Assembly: GCF_907164915.1 (NCBI RefSeq)
Contig: NC_061868.1
Coordinates: 32,330,439-32,394,438 of the forward strand
DNA length: 64,000 bases
Reading direction: 5' to 3'
Source of the DNA: Impatiens glandulifera
Taxonomy: Eukaryota; Streptophyta; Magnoliopsida; Ericales; Balsaminaceae
The notes beneath the pieces are model-generated. The model worked only from the letters and a program-made list of their open reading frames with translations. It made no database searches and was not told where the DNA came from. A program made the translations under genes and the position numbers. Positions 32,837 to 44,091 of this stretch are shown here, piece by piece (the first letter of the stretch is position 1; every line of letters begins with the position of its first letter).

Positions 32837-35173
32837 ATATATATAATATTATAACTCAATGATTTTATAATTTTTATTTTAATTTTTGAATAAAATTAAT
32901 AATTTTAATTTCTATATATATTTTATTAAAAATTAATAAAATTTATGTTAAAATTTTATTTTAATGATATTAAATTTTGTAATTTATATATAATTTTATT
33001 TACAACTATTGAAATGTATCTGTAACAATTATAAATATTATATATAAATTAAATTTATCAATCTAATTGAAAAATTAAAAAAAAAAATTATTTTCAAAAA
33101 ATATTGTATTACATTTTATATTTTTTTTAAATAATAATTAAAGGAATAAAAATATGAATATCTAATCCTAAAAAAACTCTTTTGTTTTGGTTTTCGTAAA
33201 ATTTGGAGGTTCGAAAATTTTAACATCGATTTACTGTTAAAATTTTATTTTAAAATAAAATATTTTTTTTAATTTTTTTAATGATTCCTGGACGCTTTTT
33301 TAAATTAATTAAATTTAAGAAATAAACATAATTAATTTAAAAGATTATTTATTTTGAAACAGAGTCGCTAATTGATTTTGAAAGTCAATAAAAGTTGGCA
33401 TACGTATACAAACGTATTTAGAGTTTTTTTTAGTTCGTAGTTTGGTGATACTCGGGAAATGGCTTTCGCGCTTCATCCTCCATACCCGTTTGAAAAACGG
33501 TCTCTACTTATAAAGATGACTTTTGAAAATCGATTGTATAACGTTTGAGTTTTAGCTAATTATTCTTTTAGTCTTAGTCATGCTTTTAGGTTTAACGTTA
33601 TTTAAAATATTGAAATAACAATATTTAAATACTAGCACATATTGCGGATGATAACTATTGATCATTTTAAGAGTGTTAGGGTTTAGAAATAAACACCAAA
33701 CTGACATTAGTCAAAATATTTTTTATGAAAATATCCCAAAAATATTTTGATATAGTTTTCTAATTTTCGGGATTTTTAGAAAATGGTTTAAGAGTTCAAA
33801 ATTACAAAAATAATTTGGGTTTTAAAAAGTGGAACCAAACATGCCTTAGGACCGGAGTCCTAAGTCTTGAGTCCTTTTTTATGGGTCGGGGTCTAAAAAC
33901 CCTCGGTCTGGGTGATAAGGACTCTCGGTATGGGTGCTAAGGACTCTCAGTCCTTGGCTGAGATTACTTGTCTGGGTGTATAAACCCATCGGTCATGGGT
34001 TAGCCATGGGTTAAGTTCATCGGTTTGGGTGTATAAATCCACCAGTCCTAGGTTTGCTTTAGGCTAAGTTCATCAGTTTGAGTCTATAAACCCATCGGTC
34101 TTGGGTTAGCTTTGGTTAAGTTCACCAGTCTTAGGTTCAGGGATACTCGGTCATAGGTTGAACCTCTCGGTCCTGAGTTGGACCACTCGGCCTTAGATTA
34201 AAATCCTCGGTAGGACCTCTCGGTCCTAGCTCAAAACATTAGTTGTACATCTCAGTCCTACTAAAATTCTAAATCCTATGTTCGAATTTCTCGGTCATAG
34301 GTCTCGATCCTAAGCTAACAAGCATCGGTCCTCAAGAACACTAAAGTTCATTTTTTTTAAATTTGTTTTTTTAGTTTGAATTTTTTGATCCAAGGATTTG
34401 GGTAGCTTTATAAAGCTCCCAGGAACATGTTGATCATCATCTCAATGTATCAATCAACCTAGATGATGATCAAATCGTTCAAAACAGTTTGTGATCAAAT
34501 TTTGAGTTTTTGATTTTAAAGATTTTTATTTGAAGAGAAAGGAGCTAGTCAATAATTAGCTTCCTTATATCTTATATATTTGATTGGTACCCAAATAAAA
34601 AACACTAACAGCTCGTTTTGACCAAATCAAGAACTCAAAGTTTTCAATTTATTTTGAGAATTTTGATTTTGATCAAACATGATCGAGATTGATCAAACAT
34701 GATCCAAACAGTTGCCCAACATCATCAATCATGTTGGGATGCTTTTCTGTTTTAACCCAAGAACAACAAATACATTTTTATGATTATAAAAATTCAAATT
34801 TGGATTTTTCTGTTTTAAGTTGATTGATTGTTTCTAACCTATCTAGAGAGTTCTTAAATCATTTAGGGATGAATTTACAATCATAAAATACCATAAATAA
34901 CAAGCATACAAGCTTATGCAAATTTGAAATATAAAATTTTCAAATTCAAATTTTAAATATGAATTAGAGAGTGATTAAAACCTTACCAAGGATTTGAGAA
35001 CACTCCATGATCCTTAAGGAAGCTTTGAGGATGCTTAAATCTAAGCGTTAAGGACTTATAAGAAATTTTTGAAAAATCAAAAGCTTTAAGCTTCAATGGC
35101 AGATTTTCGAAAACTTTTAATTCAAGGCTTGAGATGTTATTCCTTGCCTTCGGATAACTCAGGGGATGTATTT
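32837..35173. repeat. Unclassified old repeat with tcggtcctaggtt-type internal repeats (left part)
   Basis: AT-rich to about 33170. From there non-coding sequence includes a GC-richer block (33425-33530) and, at 33850-34330, a run of degenerate short repeats around the words ctcggtcctaggtt and gggtgtataaacccatcggt. No ORF. The sequence resumes at 39898 after the copia insertion (same target bases atact), so this is the left part of a larger pre-existing repeat, possibly a Ty3/gypsy LTR. Class not established. Confidence 0.45.
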
Positions 35174-35178
35174 ATACT

Positions 35179-35542
35179 TGTTAGGATTTGTATCTCCCAA
35201 ATCCGACCAGCTTGAAACAATCTGTAAACATGCAAGAAAAAAGAACACAAGAAGACACAAATTTATAGTGGTTCACTCAAATTGAGCTATGTTCACTTCA
35301 GCCACCACCAGATTTCACTATGAAGAAGAAAAAATACAAAGTTTTTGCCTCACACTTTATCTCTCTAGAATTATGTCTCTACTTTATAAACTCTTAATAA
35401 TCACATATTTATAGGGTAAACATTCAGGTAATAAACCGAAATAACTCTTGGTCATGCCCAAGCCCAAAACCAAATACAAACCCAATAAACTCTAATTAAC
35501 ACTTGTATAGTTTATTATAAGTGTAGGCTCCATAACTCAACA
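35179..35542 (-). repeat. 3' LTR of the copia element
   Basis: 364 bp, TG...CA bounded; same length as the 5' LTR at 39529-39892. It contains ccaccaccagatttcactatg and the AT-rich end seen in the other copy. Confidence 0.93.
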
Positions 35543-38500
35543 ATCTCTCACTTGGAGACTAACTTCATCATCTCTCGATCGGTGGCGGCTTTCCATCCGG
35601 TGTCTTAACGAAAAAGACCAACTGAAGTTGCACACAACTTTCTTCAATATATCAGCTGGATTCTCACTCCCGAGAATCTTCTCAAGAGCTAATACTCCAT
35701 CTTTTAAAGCTGACCGGATGAAATGATAACGAACTTGTATATGCTTCGTCCTTCCATGATAAACATGATTCTTTGCTAAATAAATGGCACTCTAACTATC
35801 GCATTGCAACACATTTCCCTCGTAGTCTTGACCCAATTCTCGCGAAAAGGGTAATAACCACATCATCTCTTTAGCAGCCTCTGTCATAGCAACATACTCT
35901 GTCTCACAACTAGAAAGAGCAACAATCTTCTGCAATTTTAAAACCCAACTGATTGCAGTACCTCCCAGAGTATAAATGTACCATGTTGTGCTCTTCCTAC
36001 TATCAACATCACCACCATTGTCAGCATCAACATAACCTTCTAAACCCATATTATACTTTTGAAAACACAAAGTGAGACATGTACTCCTCTTAAGTATCGT
36101 AGTATCCACTTTACTGTTTTCCAATGTTGTCTATCCGGGTTGCTCATGAACCTTTAACAACTCTCACTGCATGTTCTATGTCTGGTCTTGTGCAAACCAT
36201 CGCATACATAATACAACCAATGGTAGAGGCATACGGAACAGTGGCCATGTAATTTTTCTCCTCCTCTGTTGAAGACGACTGATCTTTAGATAGTCTGAAG
36301 TGACTAGTTAAGGGGGTAGTAACTGGTTTGCATCATACAAGTTGAACCTTCTAAGAATTTTCTTCACATATTCTTTTGTGAAAACTTGACAACTTATTCA
36401 TCCTTAGAAATTCTCATCCCAAGGATTTGTTTAGCAGCACCCAAATCTTTCATTGCAAACTTTTCAGACAACTCTTTTTTGAGCTTGTTAATCTCATACA
36501 AACTTTCTCCAGCAATCAACATGTCATCAACGTAGAAGAGCAGAATAATGTACGATTTATCAAACCTCTTGATATAGCAGCAATGATCAGCTTCACACCT
36601 TAGAAAATTGTTACTTTTCATGAAGCTATCGAACTTCTTATACCATTGCCTTGGAGCCTATTTCAAACCATACAGACTCTTCTGAAGCTTACACACAAAC
36701 TCATCTTTTCCTTTGATTTCAAATCCTTCTGGTTGTCGCATATAAATCTCTTCATCTAAATCACCATGAAGAAAAGCAATTTTGACATCCATTTGTTGAA
36801 GATGAAGGTCTTCTTTCACAACAAAACTCAAAATAGTTCTGATTGTCATCAATTTAACTACTGGAGAGAAGATCTCATTGTAGTCAATACCTTCTTTATA
36901 ATGAAATCCTTTCACAACCAACATTGCCTTGTACCTCATGGTTTTATCATGTTCTTCTTTAATCCTGAAGATCCATTTGTTGTGAAGTGATTTTTTTCCC
37001 CTTGGTATCTTAGTGAGCTCCCAAATTTGATTCAACATCAAAGAGTCCATCTCATCTTTCATTGCAGATTCCCACTTAACTGATTCATCAGATTGTATTG
37101 CTTCTTCATAACATTCAGGTTCACCTCTATCTGTCAACAAGATATAGTTCAGAGATGGAGACCACCTCTCAACTGGTTTTCGATTCCTTGACGATCTTCT
37201 CAACTGTATAACCGGTGTTTGCTGATTTACCTATGGGGCCACGTTCTCAACAATTTCATCTTCAACAACACATTGTTCTTCTATGACAATCGGTATATAT
37301 TCAGCTGAAAATTCTCTCAAATCGACTGTACTAGTCTCTTCCAACTTGGAATCACCATCTGATGTATTCTCAATACAATCTTTGTAGAGAACCTGTTCAT
37401 TGAAGATAACATTTTTGCTACAAATGATCTTCTGATTTTGATTATCCCAGAAACGATAACCAAACTCAATATCACCATAACCAATGAAAAAACATTTATT
37501 AGACTTTTGATCAAGCTTGCTCCTATCACATTCATTAATATTAACATATGATAAACAACCAAAACACTTTTAAATAAGAAAGATTTACCTTTTTATTGCT
37601 CCAAGCTTCTTCAGGAATTCTGAATTCAAGAGGAACAGAGGGTCCCCTGTTTATCAAATAGGCAGCAATATTAATAGCTTCTGCCTAGAAGGTTTTAAGC
37701 AGTCATGCATGCAATCTCATGCTTCTAGCACCCTCGTTCAATGTTCGATTCATTCGTTCAACTACTCCATTCTCTTGAGACGTTTGGGGAACATTCTTCA
37801 CCATACTTATCCCATTCACAGCACAATACTCTTTAAAATCTGAATTGATATATTCACATCCGTTGTCGAAACTCAAGCACTTAACTTTCTGATTTGTTTC
37901 ATTTTCAACTAAAGCCTTCCATTTCTTGAAAATAGAAAATACTTCAGACTTGTGCTTCATAAAATATACCCATACCTTTCTTGCCAAATCATCTATAAAC
38001 GTCACGTAGTATTGTGATCCACCAATAGAAGAAACGGGTGTAGGTCCCCACACATCAGTGTGTACCAACTCTAGCCTTTCTTTCTTGAGCTTCTTCCCAA
38101 TCTTTAAGAAACTCACCTGTTTCTGTTTTCCAAGAATGCAGTTTTCACATAACTGATGTTCAACAGACTTCAATTCTGGAATTTGTCCATTCTTCAAAAG
38201 AATTTTCATCCCTTTTTCGCTCATATGGCCCAACCTACAATGCCACGGCTCAATGTTCTTCGAGTCATCGACTACAGCAGCAACTGTTTCTCTACAAGTT
38301 GAAGTTGTGTATAACGTTTCAATTTTGTGATCTCGAGCAACAACTATTGCTCCTTTCGTCACCTTCCATGCACCATTTCCACAAAAGAAATTGTGACCTT
38401 CTTCATCAAGCTGTGTAACAGAATTCAGATTGCGCATTAAACCTGGAATGTGTCTCACCTTATTAATCTTCCAAATAGAACTATTTGCCATCTTCAATTT

Positions 38501-38629
38501 GATGTCACTCATGCCAACAATATCCAATGGCTCACCATCTGCGAGAAAAAATTTCCCACAGTTTCCAGCCACATAATTCTCTATTAATTCTTTGTGAGCA
38601 GTGGTGTGGAAAGACGCTCCTAAGTCCAA
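35543..38629 (-). pseudogene. Copia pol: protease, integrase, RT, RNase H (broken)
   Basis: On the minus strand from 38629 downward: a protease whose active-site motif reads DLGASFHTT where DSGA is required; integrase with the zinc site HCRLGH...CENC and catalytic Asp/Asp/Glu in HTDVWGP, FDNG and QENGVVERMNR (38629-37703); RT from MKDEMDSL through AFLHGDLDEEIYM (37203-36658) and LLFYVDDMLIAGE (36621-36394); and RNase H with YVDADNGGDVDSRKST and VALSSCETEYVAMTEA (36124-35792), continuing in poor frame to the LTR. Stops or shifts separate these pieces near 38631, 37700, 37565-37205, 36657 and 36390-36125. The element can no longer make its own polyprotein. Confidence 0.93.
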
Positions 38630-38632
38630 AAC

Positions 38633-39494
38633 CTATGAATCTATCGGGCTATCAACAAATAGAAGTAATGCATCAGTGACAGATTCTGTAATAATGTTGG
38701 CTTCATCATTTTTATCATCATCGTTTTTCTTCGGTGTTTTGCAGTTCCTCTTTAAATGACCATGTTTACCACAATTCCAGTACTCATATGTCCTCCCAAA
38801 CTTGGACTGACTCCTCCTGCTCCTTGACATAGATCTGCTCTTACCTTGGTTGAAATTTCTATCATTATGTTTACCCATATTTTCCACATTCAGAGCAGAA
38901 CCTTTGAATGTTTCACCATAATCAATTTTACGAACCTCTTCAGCAAGAATACGATCTCTAACTTCAACAAATTTCAGTTTAGCATTTCCAACTGAATTAC
39001 TAATTGTTACCCTCATAGGTTCTCAGCTATTTGGTAGAGATGCTAACAAAATCAGGACACTAACTTCATCCCCAAAATCAATCTCAACAGATAGCAATTG
39101 ATTCACAATTGTATTGAATTCATTCAAATGAGTAGTGATAGAAGTATCATCAACCATTCTTAAGTAAAAGAGTCTTTTCATTAAATGTACCTTGTTGTTA
39201 GCAGATGGTTTTATACATATTAGAAAGAGCTTTCATCAGACCCATGGTGGTCTTCTCCTTTGCTACATTGTGAGCAACTGTCTTGGCTAGCGTCAATCGG
39301 ACAACTCCCAAAACCTGTCTATCAAGGAGTTTCCATTCAGCTTCATCCATCTTCTCTAGTTTCTCACTCAAAGGAACATGAAGCTTCTTTCCATAGAGAT
39401 AATCTTCAATCTGCATTCTCCAGAAGGCATAATCTATCCCATCAAATCTTTCAATCCCATGTCCTATACTGATCTCACTTGCCATTGTTTCCAA
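38633..39494 (-). pseudogene. Copia gag with damaged zinc knuckle
   Basis: Starts at the ATG at 39494 next to the primer site: ERFDGIDYAFWRMQIEDYLYG is the usual copia gag N-terminus. The frame is lost near 39198 and resumes at 39016-38633 with a basic region and the knuckle YWNCGKHGHLKRNC, where the first zinc-binding Cys (CX2CX4HX4C) is replaced by Tyr. A TAG at 38630-38632 then separates gag from the protease, where a Trp codon is expected. Confidence 0.9.
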
Positions 39495-39528
39495 TGCTCA
39501 GATCTAGCCTAGCTACTCTGATACCAGT

Positions 39529-39892
39529 TGTTAGGATTTGTATCTCCTAAATCCGACTAGCTTGAAACAATCTGTAAAAATGCAAGAAAGAAGAACAAAA
39601 GAAGACACAGATTTATAGTGGTTCACTCAAATTGAGCTACATCCACTTCAACCACCACCAGATTTCACTATGAAGAAGAAGGAATATAGAGTTTTTGCCT
39701 CACACTTTATCTCTATATAATTATGTCTCTATTTTGTAAACCCTTAATAATCACATATTTATATGGTAAACATTCAAGTAATAAACTTAAATAACTCTTG
39801 GTCAGGCCCAAGCCCAAAACTAAATACAAACTCAATAAACTCTAATTAACACTTGTAGAGTTTATTATAAGTGTAGACTCCATAACTCAACA
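39529..39892 (-). repeat. 5' LTR of the copia element
   Basis: 364 bp, TGTTAGG...CTCAACA; upstream LTR in the minus-strand element and adjacent to the primer-binding site at 39516-39526. Confidence 0.93.
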
Positions 39893-39897
39893 ATACT

Positions 39898-40430
39898 ATC
39901 CTGGAGTAGGTGAAGGCTTCAAGTAGACTACATTAGCCAAAAATCATTAATGGCGTTTTGCTTGTTCTTTCGGCCACTTGATGATATAGGGACGAATCAT
40001 CCCTATAGTTATAGGAGAAATGATCATCGTGGTAGGGTGATCATTTCAGCCATTAAATCAGCCGAAATTGTCATTGTAGGCTGAGTTCCAAAAATAGAAG
40101 ATCAAAGACGGGTCTTTGATCTTATCTGCTCCAGTCTCGCATCTGAAACGAAAGTGGCGCATGAAACAACGTCGTTTCATGCGCTTTAGCGCGTTCTGTT
40201 GGTGTTTCGTCAAGGCGTCGTTGCGTCTAGGTGTTCCGTTAGTGGTCAAGCTAACGGGTGTTACCCAATCAGGTGTGGCGCGAGCACGCGTTCCTTCTGT
40301 TGCAGCGGGCTACGCGGGCGCGCTTGAGTCGTTTGATGAGATCCTAGCGCTCATCCGATGGCCCTACTTTTGGTTGTAGCTTTCTTCCTCCGATTTTGGT
40401 TACAATCAATCATGATTTTTTTTATTAAAT
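39898..40430. repeat. Right part of the split old repeat, GC-rich, with four hairpins
   Basis: Continuation of the repeat interrupted at 35173. Inverted repeats follow each other within 200 bases: 39985-40007 (8-bp stem), 40017-40047 (10-12-bp stem), 40098-40123 (12-bp perfect stem, 2-base loop) and 40157-40184 (11-bp perfect stem, gcgcatgaaac). The GC-rich part (40180-40350) has CpG-rich words such as gcgcgagcacgcg. No convincing ORF. Confidence 0.5.
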
Positions 40431-41140
40431 TCTTAAGAGTTTGTTTGAAATTGATTTTTTACACACTTTTGACTTTAATTTTAAATATCAAAATCACTAA
40501 CAGCTAAGCATGTTGGGGTTGATTTAAAGTCTTTTTATAATTTTAGTATATAAAATCTCTAACAACTTTTTTATTATGATAACTCTATTAAGAAAATTTA
40601 TGTAATCTTATAGGTAAGTGGTTTTCAATATTTGATCTGAAGTGAATATCAGACAGAATTCGAATCACCAAATTCGAATAAATTGAATTTGAATTTATTC
40701 AAATCAAATCGGTTTTAAAATTTATTTTTAAAAAAATAAAAATTCAAAGAACCCAAAACCGAAAATTCAAAAACTGATGGAATACCCCTAAGTTTGAGAA
40801 TAATGAATGAAATGTAGGTTAGTTTGTGAAATTTAAATGAAAACTAGGTTATATTAGGGAGAGGAGTGTTATAAAATAATTGAAGCAAGTTATTCTTTCT
40901 TTGTAATCCATGGATTGTTTTTTGCTTTCAAATTTTTAAAAGAAAATTTTCAAATAATCAAAAACCTTGAAACTGAAAACAAATATCTATATATTATTTT
41001 TGCTTGCTTGCATTTGGTAACAAAAATCCGATATAATGTGAAGATATATAATTCCTCAAATTTGATCATCATCATAGCTTTGTTCAGCAATATCATCAAA
41101 ATCTTCATATACAATTCCACCACCAGTATTAATATCTTCT
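40431..41140. other. AT-rich intergenic region, no gene seen
   Basis: Contains repeated aattcgaat words around 40670-40700 and A/T runs. It would include the 3'UTR of the BRF1-like minus-strand frame. No other feature recognised. Confidence 0.45.
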
Positions 41141-41680
41141 TCAAGATTCATCATCATTTTCCATTCGACTTCTTTTCGATTTATCCTCAAATTCCGGTTC
41201 ATCAAAAAGTTTATCCAACACGTCGTAGTTGATTTTTGAACTAAGCGGCCTCTTCTTCGTTAACATTTCTGCAGGAGCTGCAACTGCTGCCGGAGGCTTT
41301 GCAATTTTTGTCTCTTGCCTACGCATTTTCTCCTTCTTAGCTTTCAGATTAGCCATAGCCCTATTAAATGCAGCTTGAACATCATCAGAACTTGAGATTC
41401 CATCGCGAGATCTTTTTTCAGCGGCTGCAATCGCTTCCTTATCGGCTTCTTCCTGAAGGTATTCCTTATTCAGTTTTTCCCAAATCATCGTTTTAATGCG
41501 CGTCTCGTTCTTGTTAAGAAGGTAACCATCAAACTCGGCATCATCAATGTCAGAAAGAGTTTCTGATTCTTCACAATCTTCCGCGATCACATTATTACCT
41601 CCAAATCTTCCAGCAGAAATTTCCTTTTGATCTTTTCTCATATTCATTTCTTTTTCATGTTCCTTCTGTAACTTTCGCAT
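41141..41680 (-). CDS. BRF1: Intronless C-terminal BRF1 (TFIIIB subunit) fragment, possibly a small gene
   Basis: The 179-residue frame is the TBP-binding C-terminal domain of BRF1, the TFIIIB subunit that recruits RNA polymerase III: ETLSDIDDAEFDGYLLN, then a WEKLNKEYL helix with Ala/Glu/Lys-rich coil, and the near-invariant LTKKRPLSSKINYDVLDKLF followed by an acidic tail. The zinc ribbon and cyclin folds that bind TFIIB-like partners and DNA are absent, so only about the last third of a normal BRF1 is present. No intron interrupts it and no stop breaks it. The ATG is preceded at 41698-41750 by promoter-like motifs. It may be a retroposed partial gene that gained a promoter, or the last exon of a gene whose other exons are gone. 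If expressed, it could compete with full-length BRF1 for TBP; that is inference. Confidence 0.75.
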   Translation of the reverse strand: MRKLQKEHEKEMNMRKDQKEISAGRFGGNNVIAEDCEESETLSDIDDAEFDGYLLNKNETRIKTMIWEKLNKEYLQEEADKEAIAAAEKRSRDGISSSDDVQAAFNRAMANLKAKKEKMRRQETKIAKPPAAVAAPAEMLTKKRPLSSKINYDVLDKLFDEPEFEDKSKRSRMENDDES

Positions 41681-41697
41681 TAATACGTGAGGTAGGG

Positions 41698-41750
41698 CCT
41701 AGGGTTAGGTTAAGAGGAAATTGGGCCTTGGGCCTCTTTTATATGATATT
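41698..41750 (-). promoter_or_regulatory. Telo-box and site II-like promoter motifs upstream of the BRF1 fragment
   Basis: Read on the minus strand the order is TATA-like atataaaa (about 41736-41744), GGCCCAAGGCCCAA (site II-type, about 41717-41731), then AACCCTAGGCCC (telo-box fused to a site II core, about 41696-41708), ending about 15 bases before the ATG. Telo-box plus site II pairs are typical of plant promoters for translation and ribosome-biogenesis genes. Function is not shown. Confidence 0.45.
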
Positions 41751-41837
41751 TGTTTATTTTAAATTAATTGATATGTGTCCCCAATCTTTAAAATATATTC
41801 AATAGAACCCCGAATCTTTATAATTTATTATATCAAC

Positions 41838-43839
41838 TTAGGGTGTGAAAAAAACCGGAAAATTGGTAACCCAACCGAATCCATATTTAACCAGTTTCAT
41901 TTTAACGGTTTATTGGTTAACCGGTTTTAGCGGTTCCGGTCAACTGATTTTTACCGATTAAACAGTTCGATTTTCGGTTTACCTATTTTTCTAACTGTTT
42001 AACCGGTAATAATTTATAATTTGTATTAGTTATTTTATAAATAAAAGATATATTATAAATAATATTTAAATATTTTTTATTTTTAAAATTTAAATTATAA
42101 TTTTAAAAAAAACATTATAAATTATATAAAATTTTACAAAAATAAATTGAAAACAAATTAAAATAATTTATTAGATAACTATTATTTTATGGGAAGAATG
42201 CCAATTTTACTCACCAAGTTGTAAGAATGTGTCAAATTTACTTATTAAATATTAAAATTCTATTTATACCTATTAACTTGTAAAAAAGTGTCAAATTTAT
42301 TTGAAATAACGAAAATATTAAACACCGTCAAAATTTTGCCACATGTAATATCCACATATTATTTATTTATTTTTATATTGTCATTACTTTGATTATTTTT
42401 TCATAAAAACAAAACATTAAAAATTGTCCTTATCCATTCTTTCTCTCTCTTATTCCACAATTATCCATTTTTTTTTCTTAATTTCCCTCTTCATCTCCTC
42501 TCTAATATGCATAGGGAGTGCATAAATAAGTTCCTTCCTAAAATGAAATTGAGACCATATATTTGTAATAAGATCATTCAACATCTATCCCTAATTTAAT
42601 TCAAATGGAGATATAAACATAATCTCTTTATATTATAAATCATAAATAATTTATATTAAATTGAGTCTTTATAACTATCTAAAAAAACTGTAAAATTAAT
42701 AATTGAATTACAACAAGTTCAACTAAAATGACATTACATGATTCAAAATAAATTATGTGTGACAAAAATTTACTGTGAATTTAATATAATCTATTAATTT
42801 TGAATCATGTAATTTCCTTTTAGTTGAACTGTTGTAGTTCAATTCTTAATTTTATATATTTTTTGGTTTGGTTAGATATAAAGACTCAACTTAATATAAT
42901 TTATTTTTGGTTTATAATATAAAGAGATTGTGTTTATCTCTCTTTCCATTTGAATTAAAAGTGGATAAAATAATATACGATAATATGATAATATGATGTG
43001 TAGAGAGATAGAGGTCAATAAACCTCAATTTCATTAATTAGTTTCATTTTAGGAAAAATAATCAATCGATTCCTATGGAGATGGAGATGGAAATGGAAAT
43101 GGAAAGTGAAAAGTTCAAAGAAAATGAATAATTGTGAGATAAAGAGAGAGAAAAAATGAATAAAGAAAGATTTAATGTTTTATTTAAATTAAAAAATAAT
43201 TAAAGTAATGTCAATTTTAAAAAAAAAATGGATATTATATGTGGCAAAAAAATTGACGGTGTTTAACATTTCCGTTATTTTAAATAAAATTGACACTTTT
43301 TAACAAGTTAATATATATAAATAGAATTTTGATACTTAATAAGTAAATTTGACACTTTCTTACAAGTTGGTGTGTAAAATTGACATTCTTCCCATTATTT
43401 TATTATAACGTCCCTTAAGATTCATAATAAATCTCAAAGAATATATAAAAAATTAACAAAATAGTTATAAAATATATTATATTATTACAATAAAATTATA
43501 TATTATAACATATTTCTAAATGTATCAGTAACATATACTATAATAATATAATATATTATAATAATATTATATTATAATAATAATATAATATATTATAATA
43601 GAAACAAGAAATTATAGAAAATAGTATAATAGAAAAGTATAAATAATAATTTTAAAAAAATTATTTCATTAATTTATTACTTAATTTAAAAAATTAAATT
43701 ATCAGTTTTCCCGGTTAACCGACCTCCCAGACCAAAACTAGTAGAACCAGAACCGGTAAAATCGATACCATTAACGGTTGGTTAACCGATTTGTAAAATA
43801 AAAGGCAAAATTGGTCTTAACCGACCGTTGCACACCCTT
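41838..43839. mobile_element. hAT-like non-autonomous element, rich in aaccggt subterminal motifs
   Basis: Ends ttagggtgtgaaa (left) and aagggtgtgcaac (right, read inward) are inverted repeats, flanked by atatcaac (41830-41837) and atattaac (43840-43847), an 8-bp target duplication with one mismatch. The subterminal 150 bases on each side are crowded with ggttaaccggt-type words (41880-42010 and 43690-43825). The middle is occupied by a different, palindromic element at 42191-43393. No transposase. A related fragment lies just outside at about 43855-44027. Confidence 0.65.
42191..43393. mobile_element. Palindromic 1.2-kb MULE-type foldback element nested in the hAT-like element
   Basis: It is bounded by the perfect 10-bp direct repeat attattttat (42181-42190 and 43394-43403). 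The left terminus gggaagaatgccaattttac matches the right terminus in inverted orientation with one mismatch, and the complementarity continues inward through almost the whole element (for example tttgccacat at 42337 and 43238, atgattcaaaata at 42738 and its inverse near 42795), centring near 42775. The transcript would fold into a hairpin of nearly 600 bp per arm. No coding content. The 9-10-bp duplication favours Mutator-like mobilisation. Confidence 0.8.
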
Positions 43840-43854
43840 ATATTAACCACAGTC

Positions 43855-44027
43855 ATTCTAAGGTGTTCAATCAGTCGGTTTATCGGTTTCGATTAAGTCT
43901 GATTTTACCTCTTATTTTACTAACCGTTTAACCGACCAATATTTTTTTTTATTGATTTTACCATTTTTAATTTTACTGATTCCGGTCCGTACCGTGAACC
44001 GATAACCGGTTTTTGTTTCACAGCTCT
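43855..44027. mobile_element. Short fragment related to the 41838-43839 element
   Basis: It contains cagtcggtttatcggttt, taaccgtttaaccgacc and gaaccgataaccggttttt, the same word family as the hAT-like subtermini next door. Ends are not well defined and no target duplication could be confirmed. Confidence 0.35.
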
Positions 44028-44091
44028 ATCCCTTCCTTTCATTTCCTTTGCCGGCGGGACGTCATTCCATTTGTAGACTATAGAGAAAAAT

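Larger units (their letters stand above)
35179..39892 (-). mobile_element. Full-length Ty1/copia retrotransposon (Tork/Tnt1-like), minus strand
   Basis: Two 364-bp LTRs (35179-35542 and 39529-39892) begin TGTTAGG and end CTCAACA in direct orientation. They are flanked by a perfect 5-bp target duplication ATACT (35174-35178 and 39893-39897). The primer site TGGTATCAGAG, complementary to initiator tRNA-Met, lies at 39516-39526 on the minus strand beside the 5' LTR, and the purine-rich ctccaagtgagagatt precedes the 3' LTR. Gag, protease, integrase, RT and RNase H follow in copia order. I count roughly 28 mismatches between the LTRs by eye (about 8%), so the insertion is not recent, and the coding region is broken in many places. 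It sits inside an older repeat whose halves flank it. Confidence 0.95.

Noticed and set aside
40058..40379. Overlapping frames on both strands in a GC-rich block (63 and 87 codons)
   Set aside because: They fall in the old repeat with hairpins; no homology recognised and frames are opened by base composition.
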